In this document: piece by piece, positions 8,773 to 17,865 of the stretch
Position numbering within the stretch: position 1 is the first letter of the stretch
Layout of the letters: each line of letters begins with the position of its first letter
Assembly: GCA_025463125.1 (NCBI GenBank)
Contig: JAOAPX010000136.1
Location: 21,171-85,170, forward strand
Length of the DNA: 64,000 bases
Origin: Acidobacteriota bacterium
Lineage (GTDB): Bacteria > Acidobacteriota > Blastocatellia > Pyrinomonadales > Pyrinomonadaceae
Direction of reading: 5' to 3'
Position numbers and translations under genes: made by a program
Notes under the pieces: model-generated
Seen by the model: only the letters and a program-made list of their open reading frames with translations
Told to the model about the DNA's origin: nothing
Database searches by the model: none

Positions 8773-11415
8773 TTAAGCTATCGCGTTCAAAGCATTAACT
8801 TCATCGCGAAGTTTATTGATGATAGAAAGATCATTCGGAACGCCGTCGCCGAGAACGACCACGAGCTCGCCCGGTTCCGCCTGTTTTACGGCTTGGCGAA
8901 TCGCGTCCATACTTTCCGGAATAATGTTTATCTGCGTATCTTTTCCAGCTTCTTTAATTCCTTCCTGCAAAATTCGATACATCTGCTGTTCGTCGCGACC
9001 GCGCAGATAATTGCCCCGGCGAATAATCACGTTGTTGAAATGTTTGCCGCAGAGCCTTCCCATTTCCCGAAGGTCTTCGTCGCGACGGTCGCCTGTGCCG
9101 TTTAACACGACTGTTTGCTGATAAAACGGCAGCTGTTGGATGAATTTCTGCAAAGCCGTCAAACCCGCAGGATTATGCGCGTAATCAATTAAAACGGTGG
9201 CGTTTCCGACTTCAATAAAGTTGAGACGTCCGGGCGTTTGCGCCGTTCCGGCGGTAAATGTCGTTAAACCGACGCGGATATCCTCAATCGAAATGCCGTG
9301 AACGAAACAAGTCAGAGCCGCCGCCAGGGCGTTTTGAATCATAAACTCGGCGCGCCCGCCGTAAGTCGATGGAATATTCGCCACGCGCTCGACGCGGACT
9401 TTCCATTTACCTTTCAAAAGCGTGATGTAACCGTTTTCATAAATACACGATAAACCGCCTTTTCTCGCGTGTCTCTGGATTCTTTCGTTGTCTTCGTTCA
9501 TCGCAAAATAAACGCATTTGCCGTCAACCAGCCTGCGCATATCGTAAACGTGATCGTCTTCGGCGTTCAGCACGGCGAAACCGCGACGCGAAACGCTGCG
9601 CGGCACGACGGATTTTACGCGCGCCAGATCTTCCAGAGAATTTATGTCTTTTAATCCGAGATGATCGGCAGAGATATTTGTGACAACGGCAATATCGCTG
9701 TAGTCATATCCAAGACCGGAACGAATAATTCCGCCGCGTGCCGTTTCTAAAACCGCGACCTGAACCGAAGGATCTTTCAAAACGAGCTGAGCCGAAACCG
9801 GTCCCGTATTGTCGCCGGTGACGATTTGATTGTTTTGAATATAAGTTCCGTCTGTCGTCGTAAACCCTACAACGCAGCCGCTGCCGCGAATGATATGCGA
9901 GATAAGCCGCGTCGTCGTCGTTTTCCCGTTTGTTCCGGTAATGGCGATAATCGGGATGCGCGAAGATTTTCCAGCCGGAAACAACATATCGACGACGTGT
10001 TCGGCAACGTTTTTCCCGATGCCTTCCGACGGCGCGAGATGCATTCGGAAGCCGGGCGCGGCGTTGATTTCAATAATGCCGCCGCCGTTTTCCGTTAAAG
10101 GCTCCGAGACGTTCGGCGCCATCACGTCGATTCCCGCAATGTCCAGACCGACGATTTTCGCGATGCGCTCGAAAAGAAACACGTTTTCCGGATGCGTTTC
10201 ATCGGTGCGGTCAATCGCCGTTCCGCCGGTTGAAAGATTGGCGGTCGATTTTAAATAAAAGATTTCGTCTTTTTTCAAAACCGTTTCGAGCGTGTATTTT
10301 TTCGCTTCGAGCAGCGATCTCGTCTGCGAATCGATCGTGATCAAAGTTAAAACCTTTTCGTGACCGTAGCCGCGAAGCGGATTTTCGTTTTCCTTGTCGA
10401 TCAGCTGCTGGATCGTGCTGACGCCGTCGCCAATCACGTGTGCCGGAGTTCTTTCGGCAACGGCGACCAGTTTGTTATCGATGACAAGCGCGCGAAAGTC
10501 CGCGCCGTACAGCATTTTTTCGACGATCACGCGGCTGGAATATTCTTTGGCTTTATGAAACGCTTCGCGCACTTCTTCAATCGAATTGAGATTGATCGAA
10601 GCGCCTTTTCCGTGGTTTGCGTCGAGCGGTTTGACGACGATCGGAAACCCGATCGACTCGACGACTCTTTCGAGCTCGTCTTCATGGCGAATCTGAGAAC
10701 CTTTCGGAACAGGAACGCCCATTTCGCCGAGAAGCTTTTTCGTAGCCGCTTTGTTTCCGGCGATATCTACCGAAATCATATTTGTTTTATCGGTAGTCGT
10801 TGCCTGTATGCGGCGCTGGTTGATGCCGTAGCCGAGCTGTATAAGCGCCTGATCGTTAAGCCTGATATAAGGAATTCCGCGTTTTTCGGCTTCTTCGACA
10901 ATCGAAGCGGTGCTCGGACCGAAACGAACGTCTTCGCGTATCTCGCGCATCTCCTGAATTTCATCGGCGAGAGTTTTCTTTATCTCGTCAAGCGGTTTGC
11001 CCTCCGCTAAATCCAGAAATAGACGCGTAGCGCCGCGCGCCGCGTAACGCCCGACTTCTTCCTCTATATAACTGAAAACAACATTGTAAATTCCTCTTTC
11101 GCCCGTTTCCCTTGTTCGTCCGTAACCGACATCCATACCGGCGAGCGTTTGCATTTCGAGCGCGAAATGCTCGATCACATGACCAGCCCATGTGCCCGAC
11201 TCAACGCGGCGGAAAAAACCGCCTTCTTCCTGATAGCTGCATCCGTGCGTATTGAGCGAAGGAAGAACTTCTTTCAAACGCTCATAAAAGCCTTCAATTT
11301 TATTCGTCGGCTTGTCCTCGTAAGCTTCGATATCGAGGCGCATAATAATCAGCTTTTTCCAATAACCGCTCCAGTAATTCGGTCCCCTCAGTGTTCTAAT
11401 ATCAAGAATTTTCAT
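8773..11415 (-). CDS. cphA: Cyanophycin synthetase
   Basis: 880 aa; N-terminal MKILDIRTLRGPNYWS; ATP-grasp FPIVVKPLDANHGKGASINL; Mur-ligase GTNGKTTTTRLISHI; CphA domain order. Confidence 0.95.
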   Translation of the reverse strand: MKILDIRTLRGPNYWSGYWKKLIIMRLDIEAYEDKPTNKIEGFYERLKEVLPSLNTHGCSYQEEGGFFRRVESGTWAGHVIEHFALEMQTLAGMDVGYGRTRETGERGIYNVVFSYIEEEVGRYAARGATRLFLDLAEGKPLDEIKKTLADEIQEMREIREDVRFGPSTASIVEEAEKRGIPYIRLNDQALIQLGYGINQRRIQATTTDKTNMISVDIAGNKAATKKLLGEMGVPVPKGSQIRHEDELERVVESIGFPIVVKPLDANHGKGASINLNSIEEVREAFHKAKEYSSRVIVEKMLYGADFRALVIDNKLVAVAERTPAHVIGDGVSTIQQLIDKENENPLRGYGHEKVLTLITIDSQTRSLLEAKKYTLETVLKKDEIFYLKSTANLSTGGTAIDRTDETHPENVFLFERIAKIVGLDIAGIDVMAPNVSEPLTENGGGIIEINAAPGFRMHLAPSEGIGKNVAEHVVDMLFPAGKSSRIPIIAITGTNGKTTTTRLISHIIRGSGCVVGFTTTDGTYIQNNQIVTGDNTGPVSAQLVLKDPSVQVAVLETARGGIIRSGLGYDYSDIAVVTNISADHLGLKDINSLEDLARVKSVVPRSVSRRGFAVLNAEDDHVYDMRRLVDGKCVYFAMNEDNERIQRHARKGGLSCIYENGYITLLKGKWKVRVERVANIPSTYGGRAEFMIQNALAAALTCFVHGISIEDIRVGLTTFTAGTAQTPGRLNFIEVGNATVLIDYAHNPAGLTALQKFIQQLPFYQQTVVLNGTGDRRDEDLREMGRLCGKHFNNVIIRRGNYLRGRDEQQMYRILQEGIKEAGKDTQINIIPESMDAIRQAVKQAEPGELVVVLGDGVPNDLSIINKLRDEVNALNAIA

Positions 11416-11511
11416 ATTTGTTTAAAGGTCAATTGTAAAAGACTCCCGCAAATTCAGTATGTAACTTAAATAACAAAATGAATAAATATATTTGATTACA
11501 AAATATTTTTT

Positions 11512-12366
11512 TTATTCGATATCCGGCAACAAAAACTCGTTCGGAGGCTGCAGCGGATGACGCGCGAAATAATCGTAGACGAGACCGTCGCCGAGAATAT
11601 GCAGCTGCACCCCGCAAACGCTGAACGATTGATGATCGTTAACTTCGGCAATTTCGTTATAAGTAATCTGCGAACCGTCGACAATTGTGACCGTCCCTTG
11701 TCCAAATACTTCTAAAACTCCTTCGTTGTCTAAAATAATTGCAGTGTTTTCATCAATCCCGATGCCGAGATTGTAAGGGTTATATGAGACCGCGGTTATC
11801 AGGCGGCTGATTCGTCCGCGCTCTGTAAAATGCTGGTCGATAATGACGTTTTTCAGCAACCCGAGTCCGGGCGAAAGCCGCACGCTGTTTTTCTGCGGAT
11901 GCGGCGTCGATTCGCCGCGAACGATCATAGAATGACTCATTCCGGCGGCGCCCGCGCTGGTTCCGGCTAAAACAATATTTGTCTCGGCGGTCAGCTTTCT
12001 GAGCTTCTGCGAAAACTTTGTGCCGCCGAGAATCGAAACGAGCCGCATCTGGTCGCCGCCCGTTATAAACACGCCGGTTACGCCGTCGAGCAAAGCTTCG
12101 GCATCGGCATTAAAAACGTCCTGACGCGAAGTGGCGCGCAGCACACGCGGATTGGCAACGCCCAGACGCCTGAACGCCTGAACGTAAATATCCGCCGCGA
12201 ATTCGGGAAAATCCGATGCGACCGGGACAATTAAAATATCGGCTTTTTCTCCGCCTGAAAGTTCAAGAAACTTTTTCAGAATTCGTCGCTCATTGTATTT
12301 GTCTTCCGCTCCGCCGATAACCAGCAGGTGCCCGCCGATAACTTCGCGGTGAATTCGTTCTTCCAT
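11512..12366 (-). CDS. cphB: Cyanophycinase (S51-type serine peptidase)
   Basis: GGHLLVIGGAEDK; GVFITGGDQMRLV; nucleophile motif LAGTSAGAAGMSHSMIVRG; directly upstream of cphA on the same strand. Confidence 0.95.
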   Translation of the reverse strand: MEERIHREVIGGHLLVIGGAEDKYNERRILKKFLELSGGEKADILIVPVASDFPEFAADIYVQAFRRLGVANPRVLRATSRQDVFNADAEALLDGVTGVFITGGDQMRLVSILGGTKFSQKLRKLTAETNIVLAGTSAGAAGMSHSMIVRGESTPHPQKNSVRLSPGLGLLKNVIIDQHFTERGRISRLITAVSYNPYNLGIGIDENTAIILDNEGVLEVFGQGTVTIVDGSQITYNEIAEVNDHQSFSVCGVQLHILGDGLVYDYFARHPLQPPNEFLLPDIE

Positions 12367-12555
12367 TATTTTTATATTATTTTTTCTTTAAGCCGAGATA
12401 ACCAAAATCTGAAATACGCCGGAATGCACTTTAATTTATTAGGCATCTTTGTTGAATTGACTTATCCTTTCGACTTATTATCAAGCCATTTTTTGAATTA
12501 AATTAAAATCTTAAGACAAAAGAATACTATAATCGCCACAGGTTTTTCCAAATGT

Positions 12556-13680
12556 ATGTTCAAAAAAGTTTTAATCCTTTCGGCTTCGGTCGGAGCGGGT
12601 CATCTCCGGGCGGCGGAAGCTTTGGAAAAAGCGTTTCATATTGCCGGCGCTGCCGAAGAAATTCGCAACGTTGATGTGCTGCAATACACAAACCCGCTTT
12701 TTCGAAGGCTTTACGGCAAAGCTTATATCGACATGGTCGGCGCGATGCCCGAAGTTTTAGGCTGGATGTACGATTCGCTCGACAAGCCCTGGCAGAACGA
12801 GCGGCGGCGTCTCGCTTTAGACAGGTTGAACGCGCAGCCTTTGATCAGATTGCTCAAAGATTACCAGCCGGACATCGCCGTCTGCACGCATTTCCTGCCC
12901 GCAGAAATTATTTCGTGGCTTAAAGCGAAGGAAAAAATCAATTTTCCGCAGGCGATCGTCGTCACGGATTTCGACGTTCACGCGATGTGGCTTTGTCATC
13001 ATTTCGAGCAGTATTTCGTCGCTCTTGATGAAACGCGCGTGCATCTTGAAAAACTCGGAATCGCCGCCGGGAAAATCACGGTTACGGGAATCCCGATTGA
13101 TCCGGTTTTCGCCGAAAGCAAAGATAAAACGGCGATGCGCGAAAAATACGGCTTGGCGAAAGACAAACTGACGATAATGGTTTCGGCGGGCGGTTTCGGC
13201 GTCGGAAACGTCGAGCATCTTCTTCGGGCTTTGAGCGATTTGAAAACGCCCGCGCAAATTCTCGCAATCTGCGGGCGCAACGAGGAATTGAAAACAAAGC
13301 TCGAAAAACTTTCCGCGAGCGCTTTAAATAATGAAATCGTTACGTTTAAGCCGATCGGCTATACGACTGCGATGGACGAGTATATGTCTGCATCGGATTT
13401 GATCGTCGGCAAACCGGGCGGTTTAACCACATCCGAAGCGATGGCGAAAAACTTGATTTTTGTAATTGTAAACCCGATTCCCGGGCAGGAAGAACGCAAT
13501 TCGGATCATCTCCTGGAAAAAGGCTGCGCCGTCAGATGCAATAATCTGCCGGCGCTCGCCTTTAAAATCGATGAATTAATAAACGACCGCGAGCGCTTCG
13601 AACGAATGAAAGCCAATGTCAAAGCTTTCGCTCGCCCGAACGCTTCGGCTGAAATCGTCGCCAGGCTTTCAAAACTTTAA
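12556..13680 (+). CDS. MGDG synthase-like / UDP-glycosyltransferase (GT28 family) protein
   Basis: VLILSASVGAGHLRAAEALEKAF; THFLPAEIISWL; GFGVGNVEHLLRAL; DLIVGKPGGLTTSEAMA. Confidence 0.88.
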   Translation: MFKKVLILSASVGAGHLRAAEALEKAFHIAGAAEEIRNVDVLQYTNPLFRRLYGKAYIDMVGAMPEVLGWMYDSLDKPWQNERRRLALDRLNAQPLIRLLKDYQPDIAVCTHFLPAEIISWLKAKEKINFPQAIVVTDFDVHAMWLCHHFEQYFVALDETRVHLEKLGIAAGKITVTGIPIDPVFAESKDKTAMREKYGLAKDKLTIMVSAGGFGVGNVEHLLRALSDLKTPAQILAICGRNEELKTKLEKLSASALNNEIVTFKPIGYTTAMDEYMSASDLIVGKPGGLTTSEAMAKNLIFVIVNPIPGQEERNSDHLLEKGCAVRCNNLPALAFKIDELINDRERFERMKANVKAFARPNASAEIVARLSKL

Positions 13681-14828
13681 GTTTGCGAATCTAATCCGTT
13701 TTTAGATTTTCCGCGCCAATTGGCAAATCTTCGAAGCGCCAGAGAAAATCCTGTCCAGACGAGAAACGCGCCGCCGATGCAGGCGAGAAAACCGATAAAT
13801 TGACCGACGAAGCCGCCGGTTTCTCCCGTGTGCGTAAAGCGAAACCACGAACGAATCTGCCGCGCTGAATTTTGCTCGCCGTAAGCTTCCCATTTTGCGA
13901 TTTGCGCGTTTTGAGCGTTTAAGGTCAGCGTCGAACGCCCGAACATATTCCAGTATTTTCCTTCATCAATCGTGAAAACAGCGTCTTTCGTCACGGGCAG
14001 ACGCAAACTGATAGATTTCCATGCGGCGTGATTTTCGGCTGTCGTCCAGATTTCATTGAAGTTTTCCGGCAAAACGAACGATTGTTCAGCCGGATTGCCC
14101 TGCGCCGATTGCGGCGGCGCTTGCTGCGCTTGCGGAGCTTCGTTCCCGGTTAAGGTGTAAAGCAGATTCGTCGCCCATTGATAAGAAATAACGGTCGCCG
14201 TCAAAGTCAAAACGATCAAAACCAGCGACGTCCAGAAACCGATAACCGTGTGCCAGTTAAAATCACGCGCTTTGCCTTTTACTTTCCAGCGAAAAACCAT
14301 CGCGGCTTTGAAATGCTTCCAGCTCCAGCGGCGCGGAAACCATATATAAATTCCCGAAATCGCGAGAAACAAAAACGCAAGGTTGGACGCGCCCGTAATT
14401 GCTTTTCCGATCGGTCGCCCGTCGCCGGAAAGCGCGAGCCAGCGATGCCAGTCGGTCATCGTGCGAAAAAATCCGCGCAATCCTTTTGCGCCTTCGCCCG
14501 TGATTTCGCCGGTGTAAGGGTTGACGAAAACCTGCCCGTCGCGCCCGAGCGCAACGAGCGCCGCCGCGTTTTTATCGTTTTGCAGAGTAATCGCCGAAGG
14601 TTTTGCTTCGGGCTTGGCTTCGCGGACTTTGCCGATTATTTCATTTACCGGAAGGCGCGCGCCGTTTTCAGGCGCGGCGACAACCCGCATTTCGCGCTCG
14701 GCAAATTCGGTAATATTTTTCTCAAAAGAGAGAAGCGCGCCGGTTACGGACATTATAAAAATAACCGCACCGGCGACGACGCCTGAAATTAAATGAAGCC
14801 AGAAAAGCGCTTTGCGAAAAGTTTTCAT
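13677..14828 (-). CDS. PepSY-associated TM helix (PiuB-like) protein
   Basis: FWLHLISGVVAGAVIFIMSVTGALLSFEK; FFRTMTDWHRWLALSGDGRPIGKAITGASNLAFLFLAISGIYIWFPRRW. Confidence 0.9.
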   Translation of the reverse strand: MKTFRKALFWLHLISGVVAGAVIFIMSVTGALLSFEKNITEFAEREMRVVAAPENGARLPVNEIIGKVREAKPEAKPSAITLQNDKNAAALVALGRDGQVFVNPYTGEITGEGAKGLRGFFRTMTDWHRWLALSGDGRPIGKAITGASNLAFLFLAISGIYIWFPRRWSWKHFKAAMVFRWKVKGKARDFNWHTVIGFWTSLVLIVLTLTATVISYQWATNLLYTLTGNEAPQAQQAPPQSAQGNPAEQSFVLPENFNEIWTTAENHAAWKSISLRLPVTKDAVFTIDEGKYWNMFGRSTLTLNAQNAQIAKWEAYGEQNSARQIRSWFRFTHTGETGGFVGQFIGFLACIGGAFLVWTGFSLALRRFANWRGKSKNGLDSQT

Positions 14829-14934
14829 AGGAACCCGTTAATAAAAGCAAAAATAAAAGCCAAAAAACCTTTGAGCGAAACAAAAAAGCGAAATCAGCGA
14901 ATACTTTGAATATCCGCTGATTTAATTTATTAAT

Positions 14935-17472
14935 TTAGAAATTAAACGTCGTTCGAAACGTGGTTGTTCGGGGCGCGGCAATTTCGATACTGGAGCCGAC
15001 CGAGGCATTGACGAAAATTACTTCGTCAAACAAGTTTTCGACGTTCAAAGCAAAATTAACGAACTTGTTCAGGCGATAAAAAAGCGCCGAATCGACGCGC
15101 GTGAAAGCCGGCAGAACAAGCGGGTCGGGCGCGGCGAAAGTTCTCGCGCCGTTGCTGCCGAGACGTTTGCCCTGCCGGTTCAAACCGAATCCCGCGCCGA
15201 AACCTTTTAAGTAACCTTCGCGGCGATCGTAGCGTGTGTAAAAATTGTATGTCCAGCGCGGAGTTTTTTCCGCCCACGAATTTGGAATCGGCGCGTTCGG
15301 CAGCGGCGCGCCGGTGCGCGTCAAATTCGATGGAAACCCTTTGTAAATCGCCTCGATATAACTCGCTCCGGCGGAAACGCGCAAATCCTGTCGAATCTGA
15401 AATTCGCCGGTCATTTCGGCTCCGCGAGCGCGACGCGTTCCGGCAGGAACGTAAAAACGCTGATTGTTGGAATTGACTCTACCGATGTCGGATTGAACGA
15501 GCGCGTTATCGATTTTATTTTGAAAGAGCGCGAACGTCAGACCGACGCGGCGATTGAGCAAATCGTATTTCGCACCGATTTCGTAATTCGCGCCGACGGT
15601 CGGATCGAAAGTTCCGCGATTTCCCTGTTCGTCTTCTAAAGTCGGATCAGTCGGATTAAAGCTCGTCGAATAGCTCGCGTAAACGGCGAGTTCCGGCGTC
15701 GCGTTGAAAACGACCGAAGCGTTCGGAATCAAACCGCTTTTGCGCGTCGCGCCGGTCGCCGGTCTGTTTTCCCCGTAATTAAAACCGAGCGTAAAATTCC
15801 AGCGCCCGTTGTCGAGCGAAGTGCGGTTTTGCGCGAAACCGTTCCAGACGGTATCGCGCGTCCATGGATTAAACGTCAAATTCATGTTATCGCGCAAAGG
15901 CGAAGCGGTCGCGCCCGTGTAAATATTGATCGGCGATTGCGCGACAGTCGAACCTTGCGCGCTTGTCGTGCGCGAATCCAGAACGCGCTCGTAAAACCCG
16001 ATTTGCGTAGTATTGCGCCACCAGCCCGCGTTTTTCCATTCGTAAATCGCGTCGCCGCTGAAATTATTATAATTTCGGTCGATCAGGTTTTTCGCCTGAA
16101 TGCGCGAAACCGTATTCTGCGTTCTGAGCTGCGCGATTTGAGCCGCACTATTTACCTGCGGCGTGAAAGAATTGATGTCCGTGTCAAAAGAAACATATCG
16201 ATACGCCGCGTTGACGCGCAGTTTTTCCGTGATGATTCCGCGAAAATCGAGCCCGCCCCATTTTGTTTCCTCGATGCGTCTGCCGCCGAATAAATTGACG
16301 CCGAGCGGCGACAAATCGTTTTCGTTAATCGGCGCATTGAACGGGTCGCCCGGAATTACACGTTCCGCCGCCGCAGACAGCGAAGATGAAGGCGAAGCGA
16401 TTACTCCGCCGCCGTACGGACGAAAATACCTTGTGTATTGTGCGCTCGGCGTTAAAGCATAGCGCCCTTCTTTATCCAGCTTAAACGTCAGCGAAGCGTT
16501 CGCGTAACGATTCCGGTCGAGCGTGTCGCGCGTGAAATAGTTCATGTTTTCAAAGGTTAAAAGCGCGCGGTAAAGAACTCTATCGCTGCCGAAAACTTTG
16601 CCGGTCGAATCGAAATCTATTCCGTACATCGGTCGCTCGGCAAAAGAAACCCCGTTTCCGTTGTAACCGCCGCCGCGCAAATCGACGCGCGTGAAATAAT
16701 TTTCCTGCGGTTTTTTTGAAACGAGATTGATAAAACCGCCGGGCGAAGTCGTTTGCCCGTAAACGAGACCGGCAGGACCGCGCAGAACGACGGCTTCTTC
16801 AACCCCGAACATACTCGCTCCGAACCCGCCGCCGCCGACATTTACGCCGACGAATCCGTCTACGCGCGTATCGTCGGGAGACATTCGATAGCCGCGCGAA
16901 TAAAAATGATAGCTGCCGTTGCGGTAACTGTTTTGCGACGTACCGGGAACGTAGTTGAGAACGTCGGAAACCTGCCGGAAATTCTGCTCGCGAATTCTTT
17001 TCTCACCGATAACCGTTAGGCTGCGCGGCGTTTCGTGAATTGAGACCGGCATCTTCAAAGTCGATTCAACCGCTGCTTCCGCGCTGTCCATAACGATCGT
17101 TACCGATTCGGCAACGCCGCCCGCCAAAAGCGTCAAATCAGAGTTTTTTGTCGCCGCGTTAAGCACGATTTCCCGTTCGACGGTTGCGAATCCTGCTTTT
17201 TCAACGATTAAGAAATATCTTCCGAAAACCAGCTCGCCGAACGAAAAGTTTCCGCTCGCGTCAGATGTCGTCTCTCGAATTGCGCCCTTTTCATCGCGCA
17301 AAACGAGTTTTGCTTCCGGAATGATAGCTTTGCTTTCATCTGTCACCACTCCCTGCAAAATGGTCGAAGTCGCCTGCCCCGAAGCTTGCGAAGAAAATAG
17401 AAAAACGAAACAAAAGAACGAAAGAAAGGCAGCGGCAAACCGACTTGCAGATGAAAATTCAGATGAACCCAT
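14935..17472 (-). CDS. TonB-dependent siderophore receptor with N-terminal carboxypeptidase-regulatory-like domain
   Basis: LQGVVTDESKAIIPEAKLVLRDEKGAIRETTSDASGNFSF; plug domain RSLTVIGEKRIREQNFRQVSDVLNYVPGTSQNSYRNG; C-terminal FNF. Confidence 0.94.
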   Translation of the reverse strand: MGSSEFSSASRFAAAFLSFFCFVFLFSSQASGQATSTILQGVVTDESKAIIPEAKLVLRDEKGAIRETTSDASGNFSFGELVFGRYFLIVEKAGFATVEREIVLNAATKNSDLTLLAGGVAESVTIVMDSAEAAVESTLKMPVSIHETPRSLTVIGEKRIREQNFRQVSDVLNYVPGTSQNSYRNGSYHFYSRGYRMSPDDTRVDGFVGVNVGGGGFGASMFGVEEAVVLRGPAGLVYGQTTSPGGFINLVSKKPQENYFTRVDLRGGGYNGNGVSFAERPMYGIDFDSTGKVFGSDRVLYRALLTFENMNYFTRDTLDRNRYANASLTFKLDKEGRYALTPSAQYTRYFRPYGGGVIASPSSSLSAAAERVIPGDPFNAPINENDLSPLGVNLFGGRRIEETKWGGLDFRGIITEKLRVNAAYRYVSFDTDINSFTPQVNSAAQIAQLRTQNTVSRIQAKNLIDRNYNNFSGDAIYEWKNAGWWRNTTQIGFYERVLDSRTTSAQGSTVAQSPINIYTGATASPLRDNMNLTFNPWTRDTVWNGFAQNRTSLDNGRWNFTLGFNYGENRPATGATRKSGLIPNASVVFNATPELAVYASYSTSFNPTDPTLEDEQGNRGTFDPTVGANYEIGAKYDLLNRRVGLTFALFQNKIDNALVQSDIGRVNSNNQRFYVPAGTRRARGAEMTGEFQIRQDLRVSAGASYIEAIYKGFPSNLTRTGAPLPNAPIPNSWAEKTPRWTYNFYTRYDRREGYLKGFGAGFGLNRQGKRLGSNGARTFAAPDPLVLPAFTRVDSALFYRLNKFVNFALNVENLFDEVIFVNASVGSSIEIAAPRTTTFRTTFNF

Positions 17473-17518
17473 AAAGCAGAAACTCCGTAACGATATTTTT
17501 GATGATAAAACGCTTATT

Positions 17519-17537
17519 GAAATTGATTTTCAATTTC
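17519..17537. promoter_or_regulatory. Candidate Fur box
   Basis: GAAATTGATTTTCAATTTC: perfect 8-bp inverted repeat with 3-bp spacer, 13/19 identical to GATAATGATAATCATTATC, 46 bp upstream of the receptor start. Confidence 0.5.
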
Positions 17538-17720
17538 GTGTTCAAGGGTTTAAGCATAATTGACACTGAAAAGCTTCGTCAAGTATGAAAATTATTTTTC
17601 TTGGGCGAATATTTTTAACAGCCTGCCGAATGAATATTCGGTGATTATTTTTGTTTTGCTTTGAGAATTAATTCCGTCATTGGGCAAAAATTCTGAGGCT
17701 TTCACTTGAGCAAAGCAGTT

Positions 17721-17764
17721 TCAGATAAATGCAGATAAATGCAGATAAATAGGACAGATAAAGA
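17721..17764. repeat. 10-bp tandem repeat (GCAGATAAAT)
   Basis: tcagataaat gcagataaat gcagataaat aggacagataaag. Confidence 0.8.
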
Positions 17765-17825
17765 ACTTTTGTGGAAAAATTTAATATTCGTTATTGGAGA
17801 GTAAGAGATTGATTGATGATTCAAT

Positions 17826-17863
17826 AAAAAAAGCCTTTGATTTTTCAACCAAAGGCTTTTTTT
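17826..17863 (-). terminator. Rho-independent terminator of the M1 peptidase gene
   Basis: aaaaaaagcctttg atttttcaac caaaggcttttttt, just 3' of the stop at 17866 on the minus strand. Confidence 0.85.
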
Positions 17864-17865
17864 GA

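Noticed and set aside
12493-12533. Promoter for the GT28-like gene (TTGAAT ... TATAAT)
   Set aside because: The -10 is good but the spacing to the only -35-like hexamer is 29 bp; not claimed.
17721-17764. Possible iteron / replication-type repeats
   Set aside because: Only about three 10-bp copies next to a TonB receptor gene, no initiator gene or other origin features.
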